Assembly: GCF_003576645.1 (NCBI RefSeq)
Contig: NC_044925.1
Coordinates: 5,290,107 to 5,354,106 of the forward strand
Direction: 5' to 3'
Length of the DNA stretch: 64,000 nt
Source: Ipomoea triloba
Taxonomy: Eukaryota > Streptophyta > Magnoliopsida > Solanales > Convolvulaceae
Shown here piece by piece: positions 45,561 through 57,222 of the stretch. Both the position numbers and the translations under genes were made by a program. Below the pieces are notes generated by a model. It did no database searches. It had not been told where the DNA came from and saw only the letters and a list, made by a program, of their open reading frames with translations. Numbering within the stretch: the stretch's first letter is position 1; every line of letters begins with the position of its first letter.

Positions 45561-45699
45561 AACTTTGATTCAGACGCTAAACACCTTGTGCTCAGATGAC
45601 AAAGTATTGGCTCTTCCATATGGGAGGTTATGAGTTTGAACTTCATTAGAGGTGATACTAACTCTTTGTGCTCAAAAAAAAAACTTTGATTTAGACGCT
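45561..45699 (+). mobile_element. SINE with 18-bp TSD
   Basis: AACTTTGATTCAGACGCT (45561-45578) recurs with one mismatch at 45682-45699. The 103-bp insert reads ACACCTTGTGCTCAGATGAC, then CATATGGGAGGTTATGAG, TTTGAACTTC (a B-box-like word) and ends GTGCTC plus poly(A). It is the same family as 60902-61002 and 32624-32707, which are on the minus strand. Confidence 0.8.
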
Positions 45700-46474
45700 T
45701 TTCGTTTCAAACTCTCATGATTAGTAGAACTCTCAAGACAAGAAGAATAATATGGAGTACATGTTTTTTTTTTCGCCTTCCTGGGTGTACCCCTGGCCTC
45801 CATTATTTCCAAAAAAAAAAAATAAATAAATAAAAAATAATAATAATAGTACTAGTAGTAGGAGTACTAGCAGTAGCATTAGTAATAGTGGCAATACCCA
45901 GTAGTAGTAGCAGCCACAACAACTGTTGTTGTTGTGGTTGTTATTATTATTAGTTTTATTTTTTTGAAAAAAATATTATTATTATTATTATTATTATTAT
46001 TTCTAATCAATCAGTGGATGGTACATGGTTGGAGGGATATTTAGCAGTTTTTGAGCAGGAGAATGATGAGATGACAGTGAATGGAACAATTATATTTTAT
46101 ATAAATTATAAAATGAAAAAAAATCACCTGAAAGTGGGCATAAATATATGTTGGAGAATGGAAATGGTCCAGGGGGGGAATTGAAGTGGTACTTTGATGC
46201 TATAGATTTGTTAATGAAAGATGATTAAGATTTGGACCACATTTTTTGTCGCTCTTTTTACAATACTCTATATAATGTTGGGCAGGCTACATGTACAAAC
46301 ATTCATTTCCTAACCCCATACTATCACACCATTCTTAATAATTCATTTTTTTTTATCTTTTCACACTTTAATTTGTTAAGTTTGCTCCTGATGTGGACTT
46401 GTCTGTTTGCTGCCCTGGACTGATAGCAACAATCAGATCAACTGTCTAACCCCCCACTCTACTCTCTCTCTCTC

Positions 46475-46478
<4 letters not shown>
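45700..46478. other. Simple-repeat-rich intergenic DNA
   Basis: AAT, AGT and GTT-type trinucleotide runs occupy 45820-45990. The remainder is AT-rich without coding signal. Confidence 0.5.
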
Positions 46479-46527
<49 letters not shown>

Positions 46528-46694
46528 GTGCATATATATGTATATCTCCATATTCGAATGAGTCTCATGAGACCCTTCGTAAATGCACAGAAACTACTAC
46601 ACGAATACACAAATAGTAGTTTAGATTGTGTGAATTCATGCATGCTGGGTGAATTTCACGAGACTCATAAGAAGAGATTGTCTCATTTGTTTAT

Positions 46695-46729
<35 letters not shown>
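46479..46729. repeat. Two (TA)n arrays flanking a 175-bp segment
   Basis: TA arrays lie at 46479-46523 and 46698-46729. The segment between contains GAGTCTCATGAGACCCTTCG and GAATTTCACGAGACTCATAAG, which are inverted with respect to each other (GAGTCTCRTGA / TCACGAGACTC). It may be another TA-array-targeting element. Confidence 0.55.
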
Positions 46730-46735
<6 letters not shown>

Positions 46736-48211
46736 ATAAAAACTATAACATGTAGCAATGGACAACCCAATAATTAATTTATGGTTTAATTCATAATAAA
46801 GTTCACGGTATATGGATGGATATCTACTAAGAAAAAAAATTAATCAATGAAAATAAGCATACATTACATTCAAACACAAAATTTTTTTTTAGACAAACAA
46901 GAATTGTGTTATTCACTTGACGAGAAAGATTATAATGATTGTTTAACGCATTATTAGAGATCCCTTAAGTTAAGATGATCTTAAATGTATAGTGTGATGG
47001 TGTTTATAAAATTGTTTTATATCTCAATCTCATTAAAACAGTTATTTTATTATAAATATTTGTAAGATTAGGTTATCTTAACTTAATAGGAATCTCCTTT
47101 TATTCCATTTTGAAGGGTAAAAATGAACTAACATTAATGGGAAACTAGAGCACCGGCCACAAATGAAAGGGAGAGGAGCAATAGTACAGGTCGTAGTCCT
47201 TGCAAGAGAGTCATGAATTACCTAATTAGCTAATCTTAGATTTCCGTAATAAGTCTAAACCTAATTTTTTAAAATTAAGCTCGACTCGACCTATTTCCAT
47301 CTCTATATGCTGAACTCATTAGTCGTGCCTAATTTTCTAAGCCATCTAAGTTAACCTTATCTTTTCATGTAATCAATAAAAATTCAACACATTTTTATGT
47401 CATTATAGGTAGTAAAAAAATAATTGTAGGCAAGGGGGAATGGTGGCCTAGAAATCACAATGTGCAGTACACCAAGCTAAGGTAAACAATACAAATTGTG
47501 TAAACACATGGAGTGGAACAACATGTGTGTGATTGTGTACTATGATTGTGATCCAAAGCTTTTTAATGTCTCCCAAAACCAAATAAATATAAAACTAAAA
47601 TTAAAATAATAAAATAAAATAAAAGAGGGTTTGTTTAGCATATAGGAGCAACAGAGGTGAGGCGTGTGGGCGCAGTCCAATGCGGACTTCTTTGCCGGTT
47701 AAAAAGAGGCCAACTATAAACTATTCCACTGCCCACATTTGTTTATACCCCCACTTACACTCTTATTATTATATATAATTATATTATATTATTCTAATTT
47801 TTTATTTAATAAAATATACTTCACCTTTTGTATCAATTACCCTTTTTACAACCTTGCTAACGTGATTGAGTTTACCAAATGAGGTTTATTGATAGAATTA
47901 TTATGACATGATATTTTTTGTCATTTGTCAATAAAATCGTTTAAATTACGTTAAATATAAAAATATTTTGATTTGTTCAGTTTTAAGTGTTAAACATTTT
48001 TTTTTATTTTTTGGTAAATGGCTATTAGCTGATAGATGTTTCGTATAATTTCTTTTCAAAAAAAGTTAATTGAAAAAGTTGCTTTGAACAACTTTTTGAA
48101 TTTTAGCATTTTGAAGTTACAAAAAGTTTAATTACCAAACACTTATATTGATTTTTTAACTAAGTCAAACAGCTAATAGTGATCATATAAGCCAAAAATT
48201 GACTAATAAAC
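46730..48211. other. AT-rich intergenic DNA
   Basis: 46960-47110 contains an imperfect inverted repeat (TTAAGTTAAGATGATCTTAA / TTAGGTTATCTTAACTTAAT). Nothing coding recognised. Confidence 0.4.
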
Positions 48212-48516
48212 TAAGGGTGCGTTTGGTTCGCACATGGGAATCGGAATCAGAATGGGTAAAATACTTGGTAAGGGTAATGGGTTTTGGTGAAAGTATTTAG
48301 CATGTTTGGTAGTTAGGTGGAATGAGAATGATTATTCATAGTTGAGGAAGAAATGAGGAAGGGAAATGAAACCCTTATTTAATGAGGGTATGCGTTTTCT
48401 CATTAATGGGATATCCCAAATCCATAGTAGCATTTTCAAAAGCTACCAACCAAACACTAGCAATCACTTTTATACCTATTCCTTATGCCTAAACCTACCA
48501 ACCAAACACACCCTAA
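48212..48516. mobile_element. Tourist-like MITE with TAA duplication
   Basis: TAA at 48212-48214 and 48514-48516 bracket a 299-bp element. It begins GGGTGCGTTTGGTTCGCACA and ends ACCAAACACACCC, so the TIRs match except at one position. The 3-bp TAA duplication and the GGGTGYGTTTGG end are those of PIF/Harbinger Tourist MITEs. It aligns with 32721-33021 and with the reversed copy beside it. Confidence 0.85.
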
Positions 48517-49116
48517 CTATTTTACCAAATAAGATGGTTATTTATGAATAGGTCGACTCATAACGAGTTGATAAACTAATTACTTTTGATACTTGCACAA
48601 CAATTAAATGTTAATATAATAAGAAATGATCCACACCCAAATCAAACATAAGAGTGAGTTCACGAAATAATTAATAATAGTACATTAACCTTATTATTTT
48701 TACCTTATTAAAAAAAATTGTAAAGGGCAAAAGTAGTGGGTGGATGCTTCACGAAGACCGCGACACGTGCTCCGTCTGGTCTTCGAGAAGTCAGGCCCTT
48801 CCTTTTTTACCAGACCAGGACACGTGCCCTTGCCCCTCTCCCAACATCACTGCATCCAAATTGGGCTTGGCCCAACCAAACTTATTTCTATATTTTACAC
48901 TAAAAATATATATAATTATACAACCACATAAATTTTTTAATTCAATTAAAAATATCTCTTTTTTTTTTTTACTAGTTATAAATTTATAATTATTCTATTT
49001 AAATGTATTATTTTGGTGATAAACGCGGCCTAATATGCTTAATGGATGGGGTGCTTCATGGGCCAATAAGGGATTAGGCGGCCCAAACCCAACAAAATGA
49101 GCTCTACGCAGTCTAG
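48517..49116. other. Intergenic DNA
   Basis: A GC-richer stretch at 48740-48880 (CGCGACACGTGCTCC, GGACACGTGCCC; two ACGTG cores) yields only short overlapping frames without domains. Confidence 0.35.
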
Positions 49117-50225
49117 AGGGCAAATTATTAAGTGGACCACAGTCCAAAATGATGTTGTTTTTATGTTAAAAATTATTGCTCCGTACGCGTGTTACAATAA
49201 TAAATATTTTGGGTAAGATAATGTATTTTACGAGTTAGAATAATGTAGTTTATATGTGCTAGAATAATAAAATTTATAGGATAAGATTATATATTTTATG
49301 AGCTAGAATAATGTACTTTATGTGTTAGAATAACGTATTTTATGAGTTAGAATAATGTAAAATGTACTTTATGTGTTAGAATAATAAAATTTATGGTGTA
49401 AGATAATGTATTTTATGAGTTGGAATACTGTATTTTTTGTAGTTTACGCAATAATGATTGAATCTAAAGTTACTTGACCTAACCAACACCGCAAATTATA
49501 TGATGAACCAGGGTCCACATTACATTATGGACCTTGGTCCGAAACAATTCAAATTATGTAAATGTAGGTAACTTATTATGTACTTTTAGTTAACATATTA
49601 TGTATTTTTAAATAAACGGAAGGTATATAATATGTTAATGGTAATAGGTACATGATTTATTAACTGAAAGTGCACAATATTTTAACTACATGTGCATAAT
49701 ACACTAATTGTAATAGGTATATAAAATTTATTAACTTAAGATACATAATACTCCATATGTTAATTGTAATATATACATAGTGTATTTACTCAAAGTACAT
49801 AATAAGTTAACTGCAAATACATAATTTGAATAGGACTTCAACCCTAGTCCACGATATAACATTTTAACCAACGCTAGTGATTTTCCAAAAAAAAAAAAAA
49901 AAAAAAAAACCAAAGCTATTGATTAGTCAAGAATCATGAGAGCAAGTGATGAATGTGAAGAGATCGTTCAAATATGCCATTTGATGAAAGCATCTTAGAC
50001 TAAACCTATCCCTAAAAAAGGAATGTGCTTTCAACCTAGCGTCGTAGTAGCCATGCAAGATTTTGTGGCAAATTATAATGTAAGAATGTAACATATTAAA
50101 TGTTTATTATTTATGTATTTAACATTAAATTTATTAAGAATAAATCTTCAATATATTAAAAATGTATTTTATAGCAGTGGTCCACCTTAAAAGGTATATC
50201 ATAGTCCATTGTATAACGATTGAGA
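49117..50225. mobile_element. Two GCAAATTAT/GGWCC-end elements with tandem-repeat interiors
   Basis: The first starts at about 49117 (GGCAAATTATTAAGTGGACC, then ACAGTCC). Its interior is AGAATAATGTATTTTATGAG units to about 49435; the right end is unclear. The second starts near 49491 (CGCAAATTATATGATGAACC, then AGGGTCC) with TTAACTTATTATGTACTTT-like interior units. It ends near 50220 (CCATTGTATAACGATTG). Left ends match those at 7574 and 53688. No target duplication could be confirmed. Confidence 0.5.
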
Positions 50226-51062
50226 TTTTTTTTTTTCTACTTACATGCAAGCTTTTCAAGTTTTGAAAGACTTGGAAATTAAAAAGTTGGCAGTGATTAT
50301 TATTATTATTATTATTATATTTTAAAGATGAGTTGAAATTTCAATGATGTAATGGAAAATATGTTGAATTGCATATATTATGATAGTTAGGGTAATAAGA
50401 TCCACTTTTGAGAGAAGGGGAAAATTAGAACAATCAAAATAGCCCTACTAAGCGAAGTGCACATCGAATTCAAATGTCTTAACATGTAATGTATTACAAA
50501 ATACAAATATATGAATATATCATTAATAGATGTACCATAACCTGGTTTTTTGTCTTCAAAGTGGGACCCACCCAAAAAACAAAATTACCCCTTATCGCGT
50601 GAAAAGCACCATAATGCGCCCAACTAAGAGCGTTATTTGCAACTTTTTTTTTTTCAGATTTTGTTTTACTTTTTTTTTTTTTCCTTTTTTCTTTTATCTG
50701 TAAAAATTTTTCAAAATCTATGTCTATTAGGATGCTCTAATAACATACAAGATTTGCAACGAATATAAGTTTGAGTCAACAAAGCAGTGGTGTACTTGAG
50801 AGTCATAGAAAGAGCCATCATTACCAAAAGCATATTTTCACAAAAGTCAAACGTTTTATTAAGACACAAATTGTCCCAAAAGATTCCAAGCAAGCGGATA
50901 AGTTCTAGGAAGGATATGTCAGCCTTGTCATGTGATCATTTGAAGGATATCCGCTACAGCAAAGGGGATGTATCTGCACTTGAGAATAATAACAATAATA
51001 ATTGGTACATGGAATTCAATGCTTTAATTTGGAGATAAATTAATGTGCAAAAATATTAGTTA
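50226..51062. other. AT-rich intergenic DNA
   Basis: An (ATT)n run lies at 50297-50320. No gene or bounded element recognised. Confidence 0.4.
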
Positions 51063-51380
51063 TCAGTGGACATGGCCGGATTTTAGGGCGTGCAAGATGA
51101 GCAACAGAATAGGGCCCCAAAATTTTGGGGACCCCTAGTCCAGTCCTGGGCCCAATATTTATATATGTATTTGTGATTATATTGGCCCCAAAATATTTGT
51201 AGTTTGTATTATGTTTAGAATTTTGTTCATAATAAATAAAGTTTGAATTTGTTTAAGCATTTTTGCATTTTTCTCTTTACAATTTTTCTTCAATTCGCAG
51301 TTTATTTATATTTTGATAGGGCATCACTTATTTACCAGCACAGGGCCACGCAAATAAAAAAAACCGGCCCTGTCAGTGGA
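51063..51380. mobile_element. hAT-type MITE with 8-bp TSD (TCAGTGGA)
   Basis: TCAGTGGA occurs at 51063-51070 and 51373-51380. The 302-bp element has termini CATGGCCGG and (complement of right end) CAGGGCCGG, with a GGATTTTAGGG subterminal word. CAGGGCCGG ends and 8-bp duplications are those of hAT elements. No coding capacity. Confidence 0.82.
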
Positions 51381-51639
51381 CATGAATTTTTTGAGTGCAA
51401 AAAGTAAAATTTCTCATCTCCAAGGCCTCTATAATCCGGTTTTATAAGGATGTAGAGGAGTTAAATTACACTAACTTAACAATTTTTAGGTGAGTAGACA
51501 CTTCATTTTATTAAGTGGTGATGTTCTTATTTTTTTTTTGTTTTCAATTTGTTATCCAGGAACTGAACAAACTGAATCACTCGTTACTGGGGTTTTTTTT
51601 TTGTTTTTTGTTTTGTTTTGTTTTGTTTTTGTTTTTGAG

Positions 51640-51740
51640 TACTACTGACTCTGTTATAATGTAGTATCTGTTCAGCTACTTCTTCAACCTACTGAAGTAC
51701 AAAGAATCAACAGTTGCCACCACTGAGACTTGTTACTGGT
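51640..51740 (-). mobile_element. 5'-truncated SINE
   Basis: On + it starts after a (TTTTG)n run (its A-rich tail on minus) with GAGTACTACTGACTCTGTTA and TAATGTAGTATCTGTTCA, matching the tail half of the SINE at 18376-18506. It ends in CCACTGAGACT. The flanks TCGTTACTGGGGTT (before) and TTGTTACTGGTGTT (after) look like a diverged target duplication. Confidence 0.65.
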
Positions 51741-51781
51741 GTTATTATTATTTCGGTTGTAAGTAAATTCTTTCTTTTATG

Positions 51782-52319
51782 ATTATAGCCGAGTTAATTC
51801 CAGCGATGGTTCTCTCACTTTGTTGATTTTTCAAAATTAGTCTCCAACTTTTAATTTGGACAATTTAGGTCCCTTGACTTTCAAATTCTTTCCAATGTTG
51901 GTCCTTTCGTCAAATTTTGGTTAAGTTGAAGTCAAATGAAGGGGTAAAATTGTCCGTTCACATGTTTAGTATATTATTACTCGTATTTCTCCTGTCCTAT
52001 ACGCTGTATATATGAATATAATCACAGTCGAAGTCTCAATTGAAGCCATTAATCTCAGTCGAAGTCTCTTCGATTGAGATTATATTTATATATATAGCGT
52101 ATAGGACATAAGGAATACGAGTAATAATACACTATATAAGTGAACAGACAATTTTACCTCTTCATTTGACCTCAATTTAATCAAAATTTGACTAAAGGAC
52201 CAACATTGGAAAGAATTTGAAAGTCAAAGGACTTAAATTGTCCAAATTAAAAGTCGGGAACTAATTTTGAAAAATCAACATAGTCGGAGGACCATTGCTA
52301 GAATTAACTCATTATAGCC
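51782..52319. mobile_element. Mutator-like foldback MITE with 9-bp TSD (ATTATAGCC)
   Basis: ATTATAGCC occurs at 51782-51790 and 52311-52319. The 520-bp element (51791-52310) starts GAGTTAATTCCAGCGATGG and ends with the complement GAATTAACTC. The halves fold on each other almost throughout. The centre (52005-52110) is a palindrome around GCCATTAATCTCAGTCGAAG. It is related to the element at 35730-36960, which has the same GAGTTAATTCCAGC end. Confidence 0.88.
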
Positions 52320-52349
52320 TAATAAGTCGAATTTATTGAGAAGTAGTTT

Positions 52350-52450
52350 TGTTGGGCACAAGAGTTAGTATTGCTTCCACTGAGACTCAAACCCACCACC
52401 TCCCTATAAAGAGAAGGGTTTGATTCCACTGGACTACAAGGTCCTTGACA
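52350..52450 (-). mobile_element. tRNA-like SINE body
   Basis: The minus strand reads ACCTTGTAGTCCAGTGGAAT (an A-box-like TAGTCCAGTGG), then GGTGGTGGGTTTGAGTCTC (B-box-like GGTTTGAGTC) and CAGTGGAAGCAATACTAACT. The spacing of the two boxes, about 40 bp, fits a pol III promoter. It shares CAGTGG and GGTTYGAG text with the SINE at 18376-18506. No target duplication found. Confidence 0.6.
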
Positions 52451-52700
52451 TTAATAGTCTCATTCAATATGCAATCCACGCCACATATGTAATCACAATG
52501 ATTCACCGACCATTCTAAGAAAAAAAATTAAACTTTTTTTTTAATAAATTCATAGAAAAGTATTATATGTATATTTTAACAAAAAAATTATACGTAGTAA
52601 TATGTTTCATGTGAAACGGTCTCACAGAACATATATTCATAAAGAAAAAAAAATGAATTATTTGCATTAGTGGCTACTATCTCACAATTTGAAAATGAGC
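52451..52700. other. AT-rich intergenic DNA
   Basis: Nothing recognised. Confidence 0.4.
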
Positions 52701-53111
52701 TCAGAATAAGGGTGAGTTGTTATACAGTGGATCATGGTTCACATAGCGTTGTATGGATCATGATCGTAAAATAAAATTGTAATAGAATTAAAATGATACT
52801 TTAGTGTTATTATAATGAAACTAGTACATATTAAAAATGAAATTAGAAAATAGAGATCATTTAATTTATTGTCAAATGAAACTGTAGTATAGTTTAATTG
52901 ATATTTTAGTGCTGCTGCTATAATGAAATTAGTGTGTGTGGAAAATGAAACTAAAATTCAAAGCTCATAGAATAAAATATATTGTCAAATGAACCTGAAG
53001 TGTAATTAAAATAATACTCCAATATTACTCTAATTAAACTAGCGTGTGTGAAAAATGAAACTAAGAAATAGAGCTCATGCAATAATATATATTGTCAAAT
53101 AAAACTGTAAT
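52701..53111. mobile_element. Element end with a roughly 115-bp tandem repeat interior
   Basis: The left end GTTGTTATACAGTGGATCAT, then GGTTCAC, resembles the GTGGACC ends of the neighbouring family. Three degenerate units of about 115 bp follow, sharing AATGATACTTTAGTGTTATT-like text, AATGAAACTA and ATTGTCAAATGAAACTG. The right part is replaced at 53112 by the GTGAATGTAGAG element. It may be a fusion of two related elements. Confidence 0.5.
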
Positions 53112-53604
53112 ATTGCAAGGTGGACCTGGGTCCAAAATTACGTCGTTTTGTCTTTTTTTTTTTTTTTTTAAATTAGTAAACATATTGTTGAATATAGAGT
53201 TGTCCAAAAATGTGTGAATGTAGAGGTTTCAAAGTGTGAATGTAGAGTATAGAAATCGTGAATGTAGACTTATGATTGTGTGAATGTAGAGTTGCCCAGA
53301 AATGTGTGAATGTGGAGGTTTCAAATTGTGAATATGTAGTATAGAAATCGTGAATGTAGAGTTATGCATGTGTGAATCTGTAATAGAGTTAAGAAGTTCT
53401 AGCAACTTGTAGTCCTGTAATGTGTGAATGTGGAGTTCTCAAGTTGTGAATATGGAGTATACGACCTGTGAATATAGAGTTTTGAATGTGTGAATGCATA
53501 ACAGTGGTAATATAGTTACTAAACATATAATCCTGTAATGTGTGAATGTGGAGTTTACAAATTGTGAATGTAGAGTTTGTGTTCCACATTTCAGGCCAAT
53601 ATGT

Positions 53605-53645
<41 letters not shown>

Positions 53646-53687
53646 GGCGTCGTTTTTGGTGGACCTGGGTCCACGGCATAACTACTG
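53112..53687. mobile_element. Second copy of the GTGAATGTAGAG minisatellite MITE, left-truncated
   Basis: From GCAAGGTGGACCTGGGTCC onward it follows the 7574-8179 element closely, including the poly(A) run before the right end (GGTCCACGGCATAACTACTG). It lacks the first 35-40 bp. Its last bases were used as the insertion site of the next element at 53688. Confidence 0.75.
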
Positions 53688-54680
53688 GGCAAATTATTGT
53701 GTGGACCATGGTCCACATAGCTGTGTGGACCATGAACATAAGGTACATTATTTTTGTACTGAAGGTACATTATTTTATAGTACTATAAAATAATGTACCT
53801 TCAGTACAAATATAATGTACCCTAAAATAATGTACTTTATGTACAAAAATAATGTACTTTTAGTATATTAAAAATGTACTTTTTATTTATGGTCCACACA
53901 GCTAGACCTGGCAATTCGTGTATACGGGTTCGTTAACGGGTCGACACGATAACGATAAGGCTAAACACAGACACGACACGTTAAGGTTAACGGGTTCAAA
54001 TTTTTAACACGAACACGAACACGGTTTACTAACGGGTTAGGCGGGTTGACACGATAGACACGTTTTGTTAACAGGTTTCGGTTCATTTCGACACGAACCC
54101 CGTCTAAACCCGCTAAACCAATTAATATATTTAAATAACTAAAATCTAAAGTTAAGTTATATAAAAATAAAAAAAAAAAGAAATAAAACCTACAATTCAA
54201 TCCATCAAACAAACTAAAAAAATATTCAATTTATAACATTCATACAATGATAAAATAGCATCCAAAACTCATAATTAAAGAAGTTCATATTAGTTTTTAG
54301 AATAAAATTGAAAATAATAAAAATTCAAATTTCATATTGTTGAACATCAATAATTGGTGTAGGATCTTGGCCTAATTTAGTAAATTCATCCTTAGTTCTT
54401 AGCGTGTTCTAAACGGGTTTGTTTAAACGGGTTAACACGATAATTTTAATGGGTTAAACGGGTTCTTAATAGGTTTAACGGGTTGACCCGTTAGGACACG
54501 AAACGTAACGGGTTCTTAACGGGTCAACCCGTTAACGACCCGGGACACGTTAAGGCTAACCACTAACTCGTTATTTTAGTGTCCGATTTCGTATCGTGTT
54601 AACGGGTCGTGTCCATAATTGTCAGGTCTACACACAGCTATGTGGACCATGGTCCATGCAATGATTGGTAATAACTACTG
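53678..54680. mobile_element. GGACCATGGTCC-end Mutator-like MITE with 10-bp TSD (ATAACTACTG)
   Basis: ATAACTACTG occurs at 53678-53687 and 54671-54680. The element (53688-54670) has TIRs GGCAAATTATTGTGTGGACC and (complement) TACCAATCATTGCATGGACC. The match continues through ATGGTCCACATAGCTGTGTG. The interior consists of AATGTACTTTAAGTAC-like units. An hAT element (53903-54630) sits inside it. Removing that leaves about 247 bp. Confidence 0.85.
53895..54638. mobile_element. hAT-type non-autonomous element with 8-bp TSD (CACACAGC)
   Basis: CACACAGC occurs at 53895-53902 and 54631-54638. The 728-bp element (53903-54630) begins TAGACCTGGCAATTCGTG and ends with the complement of TAGACCTGACAATTATGG. 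TIRs and 8-bp duplication are typical of hAT elements. Subterminal regions are dense in AACGGGTT and GACACGA on both strands, as expected of transposase-binding repeats. The AT-rich middle encodes no transposase. Confidence 0.88.
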
Positions 54681-55140
54681 AGCATCGGCTAGCTTGGCCA
54701 TTGTTAATAAAAAGTCTTTACTGCATTATCCATCTAATGGCCCATACTTTGATGGGTCATTTTTCACACTTCACTCTATCCAATGATTCTTGGGCCAGGT
54801 TGAATTCATTGCAATAAAAAACTCAAAAATTCATATACTCCGTATCTTATTATGATACAAGATTTAATAAAACTAACGTTTTCCTTTTTATCAGCTGAAA
54901 CTAGTTATAATATCTGTATTGTGTGACTAAACTAATACCAAATATGAAAATCAAAATAAGTAGTAATTAACATAATTTTTAAATATAAAATTTAATTAAT
55001 ATAAAATATAATTTGTTATTTTTAATATAATTAAAATTAGTATTTTCAACTTGTAATAAAAATAATAATAAAGATAAGTATTCTTGTAGATAGTTTTGAA
55101 AATAAAAATCATGTCTCAATAATTATCATATTAAAGAAAA
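54681..55140. other. AT-rich intergenic DNA
   Basis: No feature recognised; ACTCCGTAT lies near 54838. Confidence 0.4.
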
Positions 55141-56318
55141 GGAAAAATTGCATCTTTGGTCCCTGAGTAATAGTGGTAGTGACGACTCAGTTCCTGAGTT
55201 ATGGCCGTATCTGAGTTTAGTCACTCAGTTATTTGCGAAGTGGCGAGTTTAGTCTCTGGCCGTTAAATTTGACGGAAAAATTAAAAAAATATTTAAAATT
55301 TGAGGGGTAAAGTAGGAAATTCACATTTTATTCTCTGTATTATATCAAAACCACTTTCACAACATTATTTTTCAATTCTTAGCATCTTATTTCATGATTC
55401 TTCAATTCTAAAAGCATTTCAATAATTTAAGTATGACCTGTTAGGACCTGGTTCTCGTATAACAAACTTAAAACTTAGCACAAACAAGGAAACACTTGAT
55501 CATTGTCTTCAGGCGTGTAAAACATACTATCCTAAAAGTTTATGATTTCTCTTACTAAACATTAAGGGTAATCAAACCAAGGGAGTAACTTGAGATTTTT
55601 AGTACGTAAAATTCTTTCGTAAGATCTGCAATAACTTAATCAAGAATCGTATATCATGACAATCTATGAAAATTATATTATATATGTCCATCACCTCTGC
55701 TGTCTTTTTAAAAACCAGAGTAATGAATAAGGAACCTAAGACTCAGTTATGAAAATTCAAAAAACAACTATTGACTAAACTACTGCATACAAAATAATTA
55801 TTTTTTAAATACTAAAAATCTCAAGTTATTTCGTTTGTGAATTTCTCATAAGAGCAACCTGAACTTGACATCATTTTGTATCTCAAAAATTCTTGTTTGA
55901 TTACATTTGTTGCTCAGTAAAGAAAATAAAAAATTGTTAGGATAGTGTGTTTCACACGTCTAAGACAATGATCAAATGTTTCTTTGTTTGTTCTAAGTGT
56001 TAAGTTTGTTATACGAGTGCCAGATTCCTAATAAGTCATACTAAAGTTATTGAAATGCTTTTAGAATTGAAAAATCTTGAAATAAGAGGCTAAGAAGTGA
56101 AAAATAATGTTGTGAAAGTAATTTTGATATAATAAAGAGAATAAAATGTGAATTTCCTACTTTACCGCTATATTTTTAATTTTTCCGTCAAATTTAACGA
56201 TCAGGGACTAAACTCGCCACTTCGCCAATAACTGAGGGACTAAACTCATATACGGTCATAACTCAAGGACTGAGTCGGAACTTAGGTATAGCTCAGGGAC
56301 CAAAGATGCAATTTTTCC
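55141..56318. mobile_element. Long foldback element, arms of about 500 bp
   Basis: It starts GGAAAAATTGCATCTTTGGT, then CCCTGAG, and ends with the complement, CTCAGGGACCAAAGATGC and then AATTTTTCC. The arms pair over most of their length. Examples are GCGAAGTGGCGAGTTTAGTC against GACTAAACTCGCCACTTCGC, and AGCATTTCAATAA against TTATTGAAATGCTTTT. The innermost pairing, ACTTGAGATTTTTAGTA against TACTAAAAATCTCAAGT, leaves a loop of about 190 bp. Flanks TTAAAGAAAA and TTAATAAAAT agree at only 7 of 10 bases, so no target duplication is claimed. Confidence 0.75.
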
Positions 56319-57222
56319 TTAATAAAATTAAGTTATTAAGTCTTCTTAATGTGATTTTGATGAGTTTATAAAATTAACTTCTCTTTTTTTTTTTGTTTGT
56401 TTGTTTAAAGTTACATGTTTATAATGGATTTAGTAATATTGTTGAAAAGTAAATAAAGAGTTATACAATTAAGCTATAGTGTATAAATTTATAGTTTTTT
56501 TTTTGTTTTTTGTTTTTTTTTTGTTTTTGTTTTTTGTTTTTTGTTTTTGTGGGCGTGAATCTCAATTGTAGTTATATCATACACTTTTACCCCATGTTGT
56601 ATAAATATATGTATAGATAGTTAACTAATGTGAAAGCAGTACTGGGAGTTCTTGAATATAATTGATCTTGTTCTTCGATCTCTTCATTCTTGAATGGTTC
56701 TTGAGGATTATTCTATACGCATGGTTATACAAGGATTCCATACACCATAATCTGTAACACGCATGGTTATACAAGCAGTGCATTCTGGATGCACAAATAT
56801 TATTGCGCTTAGTGGTTTATAGAATGAGAGTGGTATTAGTGTATTACAATATGAATTGGTCTAGAACAAGCTGGCTGGGTACAACACTTAACACTACAAC
56901 TTCACTCTATATGAGAAATGTTTTTTAAATTTAGTAATTAAACTAGTTTTCGAATATTTTGCAATATTAATAGGATATACGCATATCATATCAAGGTGGA
57001 TACAAGATTAGTTTGCGATCCAATATAATCTCTATATATTAAACTGGTTCTCGAATTTCTATTTATCTTAGTACGATAAATTTTTTTAAATTTAGTAATT
57101 AAGATACTATATGTTACAAATGCACATATTAATCATCTTCCAAAGAATTATGTCACAAAATAGTCAATTTGATATGACCAAAATAGTCATTTAGAAAACA
57201 CTTATTGTTACCTTAAAAGATA
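56319..57222. other. AT-rich intergenic DNA
   Basis: A (GTTTTTT)n T-rich run lies at 56490-56555. 56700-56790 contains GCATGGTTATACAAG twice. No gene recognised. Confidence 0.4.
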
